From contig CAZJHX010000288.1 in NCBI GenBank assembly GCA_964545715.1, forward strand, positions 1 to 5,217: DNA of 5,217 nt, in the 5' to 3' direction. Below, piece by piece: positions 1-2,932 of this stretch. Source of the DNA: CAZJHX01 sp964545715 (GTDB lineage: Bacteria > Myxococcota_A > UBA9042 > GCA-2863065). Every line of letters begins with the position of its first letter. The stretch's first letter is position 1. The notes beneath the pieces are model-generated. The model was not told where the DNA came from. It worked only from the letters and a program-made list of their open reading frames with translations, and made no database searches. Position numbers and translations under genes: made by a program.

Positions 1-239
1 ATGAGCGTCGGCGGCATCGGGGGCTGGGGCCACTGGTGGCGGGTGGTGTACAGCGCCGCCTCGATGTCCGCGTGCACAAAGCCGCGGACGCGGGCCCACA
101 TCGCCAGGTAGGGCGTGGTCGGATCGGTAGCGTGCTGCGCGACCAGGGCGCGAACGGCGGTCTGTACATCGGGCGCCGACCTGCTCAGGTGATGCCGCGC
201 GACCAGACGTTGACGCCGCTGGGCGGTGGAGATGTGCAC
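1..239 (-). CDS. Winged-helix HTH_42 protein (AlkZ/YcaQ-like), N-terminal part
   Basis: This is the first 79 codons of a leftward gene that continues past the left edge. The translation carries the family's N-terminal signature: RRQRLVARHHL (residues 8-18), AVRALVAQHA (28-37), PYLAMWARVRGF (43-54) and DIEAALY (58-64). This matches the winged-helix DNA-binding domain family (HTH_42, PF06224), which includes the Streptomyces crosslink-unhooking glycosylase AlkZ and E. coli YcaQ. Most members are uncharacterised. I chose GTG at 239-237 because the upstream stop of the DarP-like gene (240-242) touches it, the next in-frame ATG is residue 47, and the signature begins by residue 8. No Shine-Dalgarno is visible, so coupled re-initiation is likely. 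Where AlkZ has its catalytic Gln-x-Gln, this protein reads His36-Ala37-Thr38, so glycosylase activity is doubtful. Family membership is fairly secure; function is not. Confidence 0.72.
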   Translation of the reverse strand, partial: MHISTAQRRQRLVARHHLSRSAPDVQTAVRALVAQHATDPTTPYLAMWARVRGFVHADIEAALYTTRHQWPQPPMPPTL

Positions 240-554
240 TCAGTCCAGTTGGTGCATCGCGGCTACGATAGCGCGCCAGTTCTCCTGCCTCAGAAAACCG
301 GCGATGCGGCGCAGCTGGCGGCGGCGGGCCGTGCGCTCCATGGCGCGGCACTGCTCGATCTCCTGGCGCAGATCGTCGTCGAGCTCCAGCTTCTGCAGCT
401 GGTACGGTTTGAGGGCGACCAGCTGGATGGCGATGGGGTCCACCGCCTTGGCGTCGCGCTTGGCCTGGGTGCGGCTGATCGGCGCGTCGTCCTCGGGCGG
501 CGCCTCCAGCGATGCGGCCAGGGCGGCCTCGCGCCTCTTCTTTTTACGGCTCAT
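240..554 (-). CDS. darP: Short DarP/YjgA (DUF615) ribosome-associated protein
   Basis: The 104-aa product is basic at its N-terminus (SRKKKRRE). It then matches the first half of E. coli YjgA/DarP: SRTQAKRDA (27-35, YjgA SKSEIKRDA), LELDDDLRQEIE (56-67, YjgA IPLDADLRAAIE), RRRQLRRIAGFLR (77-89, YjgA RRRQLQLIGKMLR) and AIVAAMHQL (95-103, YjgA PIRQALDKL). In E. coli this factor binds the large ribosomal subunit and assists its late assembly in the cytoplasm. YjgA is about 183 aa, and this gene stops where the second helical half would begin, so it is either a short lineage form or truncated. ATG at 554 is chosen because it precedes the Lys/Arg-rich tail usual in the family. No Shine-Dalgarno lies upstream, but TAAACT sits 8 nt before the ATG. 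It is the first gene of a leftward unit with the HTH_42 gene. The family call is strong; a conserved function for the short form is inferred. Confidence 0.82.
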   Translation of the reverse strand: MSRKKKRREAALAASLEAPPEDDAPISRTQAKRDAKAVDPIAIQLVALKPYQLQKLELDDDLRQEIEQCRAMERTARRRQLRRIAGFLRQENWRAIVAAMHQLD

Positions 555-562
555 AGAAAGGA

Positions 563-568
563 AGTTTA
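563..568 (-). promoter_or_regulatory. Putative -10 element (TAAACT) of the leftward darP unit
   Basis: On the minus strand TAAACT fits TAnnnT and ends 8 nt before the ATG at 554, which would place the transcription start at or very near the start codon. No TTGACA-like -35 is seen 15-19 nt further upstream. The spacer before the ATG is pyrimidine-rich and has no Shine-Dalgarno. The element lies in the 60-bp divergent region 555-614, which it shares with the rightward promoter. Confidence 0.4.
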
Positions 569-601
569 GCAGCGGACGGCTGCCGGTGCGCCGCCCGTGT
601 G

Positions 602-607
602 TATCAT
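602..607 (+). promoter_or_regulatory. Putative -10 element (TATCAT) of the BPI-like lipoprotein gene
   Basis: TATCAT is close to TATAAT and ends 7 nt before the GTG at 615, so transcription would begin at or next to the start codon. No Shine-Dalgarno is present and no clear -35 is recognisable. The hexamer overlaps the left arm of the inverted repeat at 605-635, so a protein bound there could block it. Confidence 0.42.
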
Positions 608-635
608 CGCTGCCGTGAAGACCTTAGCAGCGATG
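605..635 (+). repeat. 9-bp perfect inverted repeat around the GTG start
   Basis: CATCGCTGC (605-613) and GCAGCGATG (627-635) are exact reverse complements, separated by 13 nt that contain the GTG start codon (615-617). The left arm overlaps the putative -10. It could be an operator, or an RNA hairpin if transcription starts further upstream. A chance palindrome in GC-rich DNA remains possible. The half-site GCAGCG also occurs at 569-574 within a 9-bp direct repeat, TTAGCAGCG (566-574 and 624-632). Confidence 0.4.
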
Positions 636-2897
636 CTCGTCGTCGGCCTGATCGGCTGTGGCTCAGATGGAAACACGGGATCGACAGGCGGCGACCCACC
701 GCCCCAGGACGTCGCGCAACCCGCGCCGGATGAGGGGCCGGACACCGCAGAGCCCACGCCGGACGCCGGCGGTCCGACACCCGATGTGGGGCCCGACACC
801 GCAGCGCTGGACACGGCCGACGGCTGCGCGGCCGACGAGTGCACCATCGACGGCGAGTGCATCCCTGCCGGCGGTGCGTGCGACGACGGGGACGAGTGCA
901 CCGTGGGCGACGTCTGCGCCGACAAGGCCTGCCAGCCGGGTGCTGAGGCCCTGATGTGCGATGACGGCGTGGAGTGCACCGACGACACCTGCGAGGCGGA
1001 GACCGGGTGCGTGTTTACTCCCAACACGGCGCCCTGCGACGACGGCTCCAAGTGCACCGACGGCGACAGCTGCGCGGACGGGACCTGCGTGGGCGGGCCT
1101 GCGCTGGTGTGTGACGATGGCAACGCCTGCACGCAGGACAGCTGCGATGCCGACGACGGCTGCGGCTCTAAGCTGATCGTGGACGGGGACTGCCGCCCGC
1201 AGTTCGATCAGATGTCACCCCCGCGGGGGGCCACGGTGCTGAGCGCCGAGCAGCTGGTCACTGTGAGCGGCACCGTCACGTCGGGAGCCGGACCGATCAC
1301 CGCGCTGACGGTAAACGGCGCCACCGTGGAGGTGGCCGAAGACACGGGCGCGTTCTCGATGAACGTCGAGCCGCTGCTGGGGGGCAACACGCTGGTGTTC
1401 GACGCCGAAGACAGCTGGGGCGCGACACGAAAGCGGGTGCAGGCGTTCCAGTGGTCCACAAAGTTCTACAAAGCCGAGGCGGACAAGCCGGAGACCGGCA
1501 TGGTGGATCCGGGCGTAGGCGTGTGGTTGTCCGAGGCGGTGTTTGCCCAACTCTCGACGGCGCTGGAGGGCACCATCGGCGCCCTGGATCTGGCGGACGC
1601 GCTGCCCAGTCCGGTCGCGGAGAACGGCACGCACAAGGTCTTCATCAACAACGTGACCCACGATCCGCCGGCGCTGAGCATGGCGCCTGCGCCCGGCGGG
1701 GTCGTGCTGACCATCACGGTGGCCAACATCCACGGTGACGTGCAGGCCAAAGGCAAGCAGTTCTGCCTGGTGCCCAACCCGTTTGGCGGCTGCTCGACCA
1801 CTTCCAACTATCCCGACGTCAACGGCGACCTGAATGTCACGTCCGTCGTCGTCGTGGCGGTGGTGAGCCTGGATGTGGTCGACCACGCGCTGGTCGCCAC
1901 GGTCGACAGCGTGGAGGCCAGCGTCAACGGCGCCGACGTCACGCTGGACAACTCGCTGCTGGACAGCCTGGTGGGCGGCATCGTCAACACGGTGGTCAAC
2001 TCGCTGAAGGCGGACATCGAGCAGTCGATCCAGCAGGCGGCGGCCGCCCAGCTGGGACCGGCGCTGCAGGAGGCGCTGGCGTCGCTGGCGTTTGCGTCCA
2101 CCTTCGACATGCCGCCGATCACGCCGGGCGGCGAGTCCGTTCCGGTGTCCATCGAGACCGACTTCTCGTCGGTGCTCTTTGACGCGGAGGGCGCGGAGAT
2201 CCGGCTGCGTGCCCGCGCGACGGCGCCGCACGTCACCCCGTACGACAACCTGGGCGTCCCCGCCCGTGTGGGCTGCCTCGAAGCGGAGCAGCTGCTGGTT
2301 CTGCTGCGCGAGATGCCGCTCGAGTTCTCGCTGGCGGACGACTTCACAAACGAGCTGTTGTACGCGGCGTGGTACGGCGGCTTGCTGGAGTTTGTCGTGC
2401 CCGATGAGCTGCTGCCGGTCGACGAGCTCACGCCGCTTGGGGTCAGCGACTTGACCGTGACGGTGAGCGGCATGCTGGCCCCGACGCTGAGCGACTGCGC
2501 CACCGGCGAGCCGCGCGTCCACATCGGCGACATCCGGGTTGACGCCGAGATGACAGCGCTGGGCGGACCGATGAACGTCGTGGTCTTCGCCAGCCTGATC
2601 GCCGGCGTGGAGTTCGTCATCGAGGGGGACACGCTGTCCGTCGGCCTGACCGAGATCGAGCAGCTGGATACCGAGGTCACGGTGGTGGAAAAGGACAAGG
2701 TCGCGCTGGAGCCGCTGGTCACGACGCTAATAGCGGATCAGGTGGTGCCGGGCTTGCTGGATGCGCTCGGCGGCGGCGCACTCCCGGGTGTGCCGCTGCC
2801 TGAGATCGATCTGGGCAACGGCGCGTCGCTGGGGATCACGCCCGAGAAGGTCGTGCGCGAGGGCGGCAACACGATCGTCCAGGGCGCGCTGAAGTAG
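615..2897 (+). CDS. Lipoprotein with Cys-rich repeats, Ig-like domain and BPI/LBP-like (TULIP) double barrel
   Basis: The 760-aa product is a predicted lipoprotein: MKT, a hydrophobic stretch, then lipobox L-I-G-C with Cys15 lipidated. GTG at 615 is preferred over GTG at 597, which would add six residues ahead of the Lys. Residues 16-68 are a Pro/Asp/Gly/Thr linker. Residues 71-193 hold 20 cysteines, including four CDDGxxCT units. Residues 196-280 resemble an Ig-like bacterial surface domain, with VTVSGTV, ALTVNGATV and GGNTLVFDAEDSWG. Residues 298-760 follow the order of mammalian BPI: DPGVGVWLSEAVFAQL (298-313), alternating beta strands such as GVVLTITVANIHGDV (361-375), an amphipathic helix near 462-491, a second-barrel start LADDFTNELLYAAWYGGLL (573-591), and a C-terminal GVPLPEIDL (725-733). 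C384/C393 and C554/C628 could form disulfides. It would bind lipids in the envelope or at the surface; the ligand is unknown. The BPI relationship rests on remembered motifs, not a search. Confidence 0.8.
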   Translation: MKTLAAMLVVGLIGCGSDGNTGSTGGDPPPQDVAQPAPDEGPDTAEPTPDAGGPTPDVGPDTAALDTADGCAADECTIDGECIPAGGACDDGDECTVGDVCADKACQPGAEALMCDDGVECTDDTCEAETGCVFTPNTAPCDDGSKCTDGDSCADGTCVGGPALVCDDGNACTQDSCDADDGCGSKLIVDGDCRPQFDQMSPPRGATVLSAEQLVTVSGTVTSGAGPITALTVNGATVEVAEDTGAFSMNVEPLLGGNTLVFDAEDSWGATRKRVQAFQWSTKFYKAEADKPETGMVDPGVGVWLSEAVFAQLSTALEGTIGALDLADALPSPVAENGTHKVFINNVTHDPPALSMAPAPGGVVLTITVANIHGDVQAKGKQFCLVPNPFGGCSTTSNYPDVNGDLNVTSVVVVAVVSLDVVDHALVATVDSVEASVNGADVTLDNSLLDSLVGGIVNTVVNSLKADIEQSIQQAAAAQLGPALQEALASLAFASTFDMPPITPGGESVPVSIETDFSSVLFDAEGAEIRLRARATAPHVTPYDNLGVPARVGCLEAEQLLVLLREMPLEFSLADDFTNELLYAAWYGGLLEFVVPDELLPVDELTPLGVSDLTVTVSGMLAPTLSDCATGEPRVHIGDIRVDAEMTALGGPMNVVVFASLIAGVEFVIEGDTLSVGLTEIEQLDTEVTVVEKDKVALEPLVTTLIADQVVPGLLDALGGGALPGVPLPEIDLGNGASLGITPEKVVREGGNTIVQGALK
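879..1163 (+). repeat. Four Cys-rich CDDGxxCT repeats (Dictyostelium CTDC-like)
   Basis: Units begin at protein residues 89, 115, 141 and 166 of the BPI-like lipoprotein: CDDGDECTVGDVC, CDDGVECTDDTC, CDDGSKCTDGDSC and CDDGNACTQDSC. Spacing is 26, 26 and 25 residues. Units 1 and 3 have the form CTxGDxCxxxxC, while units 2 and 4 have CTxDxCxxxxGC, giving an A-B-A-B order. The pattern resembles the CTDC repeat (PF00526) seen in many bacterial surface lipoproteins. The paired cysteines suggest a disulfide-rich stalk between the membrane anchor and the lipid-binding region. Confidence 0.7.
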
Positions 2898-2912
2898 GGC
2901 TCATTTAGCGCG
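2885..2912 (+). terminator. Hairpin spanning the stop codon of the BPI-like gene, possible U-less terminator
   Basis: CGCGCTGAA (2885-2893) pairs with TTTAGCGCG (2904-2912), giving a 9-bp stem with one G-U pair and a 10-nt loop that contains the TAG stop (2895-2897). No T-tract follows, so this is not a classic intrinsic terminator. It might slow read-through or protect a 3' end, or be incidental. The right arm lies 7 nt upstream of the putative -10 of the next gene. Confidence 0.3.
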
Positions 2913-2919
2913 ACTCGTG

Positions 2920-2925
2920 TAATCT
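2920..2925 (+). promoter_or_regulatory. Putative -10 element (TAATCT) of the TSP3 lipoprotein gene
   Basis: TAATCT fits TAnnnT and ends exactly 7 nt before the ATG at 2933, the same spacing as TATCAT before the upstream lipoprotein gene. Both hexamers are directly preceded by CGTG or GTGTG. GGCGG (2926-2930) is only a poor Shine-Dalgarno candidate and sits too close to the ATG. This suggests a separate, leaderless transcript, although the 35-nt gap also allows read-through from the upstream gene. Confidence 0.4.
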
Positions 2926-2932
2926 GGCGGAC

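Noticed and set aside
555..564. Purine-rich AGAAAGGAAG as a plus-strand Shine-Dalgarno
   Set aside because: No start codon follows within a usable distance; the next plausible plus-strand start is more than 30 nt away.
597..614. Upstream GTG at 597 as start of the BPI-like lipoprotein
   Set aside because: It would place CIIAAV ahead of the Lys that normally opens a signal peptide. GTG 615 gives MKT plus a hydrophobic run and fits the -10 spacing.
36..618. Plus-strand open frames opposite the DarP-like and HTH_42 genes
   Set aside because: Low-complexity Arg/Ser/Gly/Leu translations with no family match, overlapping two recognisable minus-strand genes.
1215..2522. Long antisense open frame (435 codons) opposite the BPI-like gene
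   Set aside because: It is very rich in Arg, His, Gln and Val with no recognisable domain. It lies opposite a gene with a clear signal peptide and conserved fold, and is a typical shadow in GC-rich DNA.
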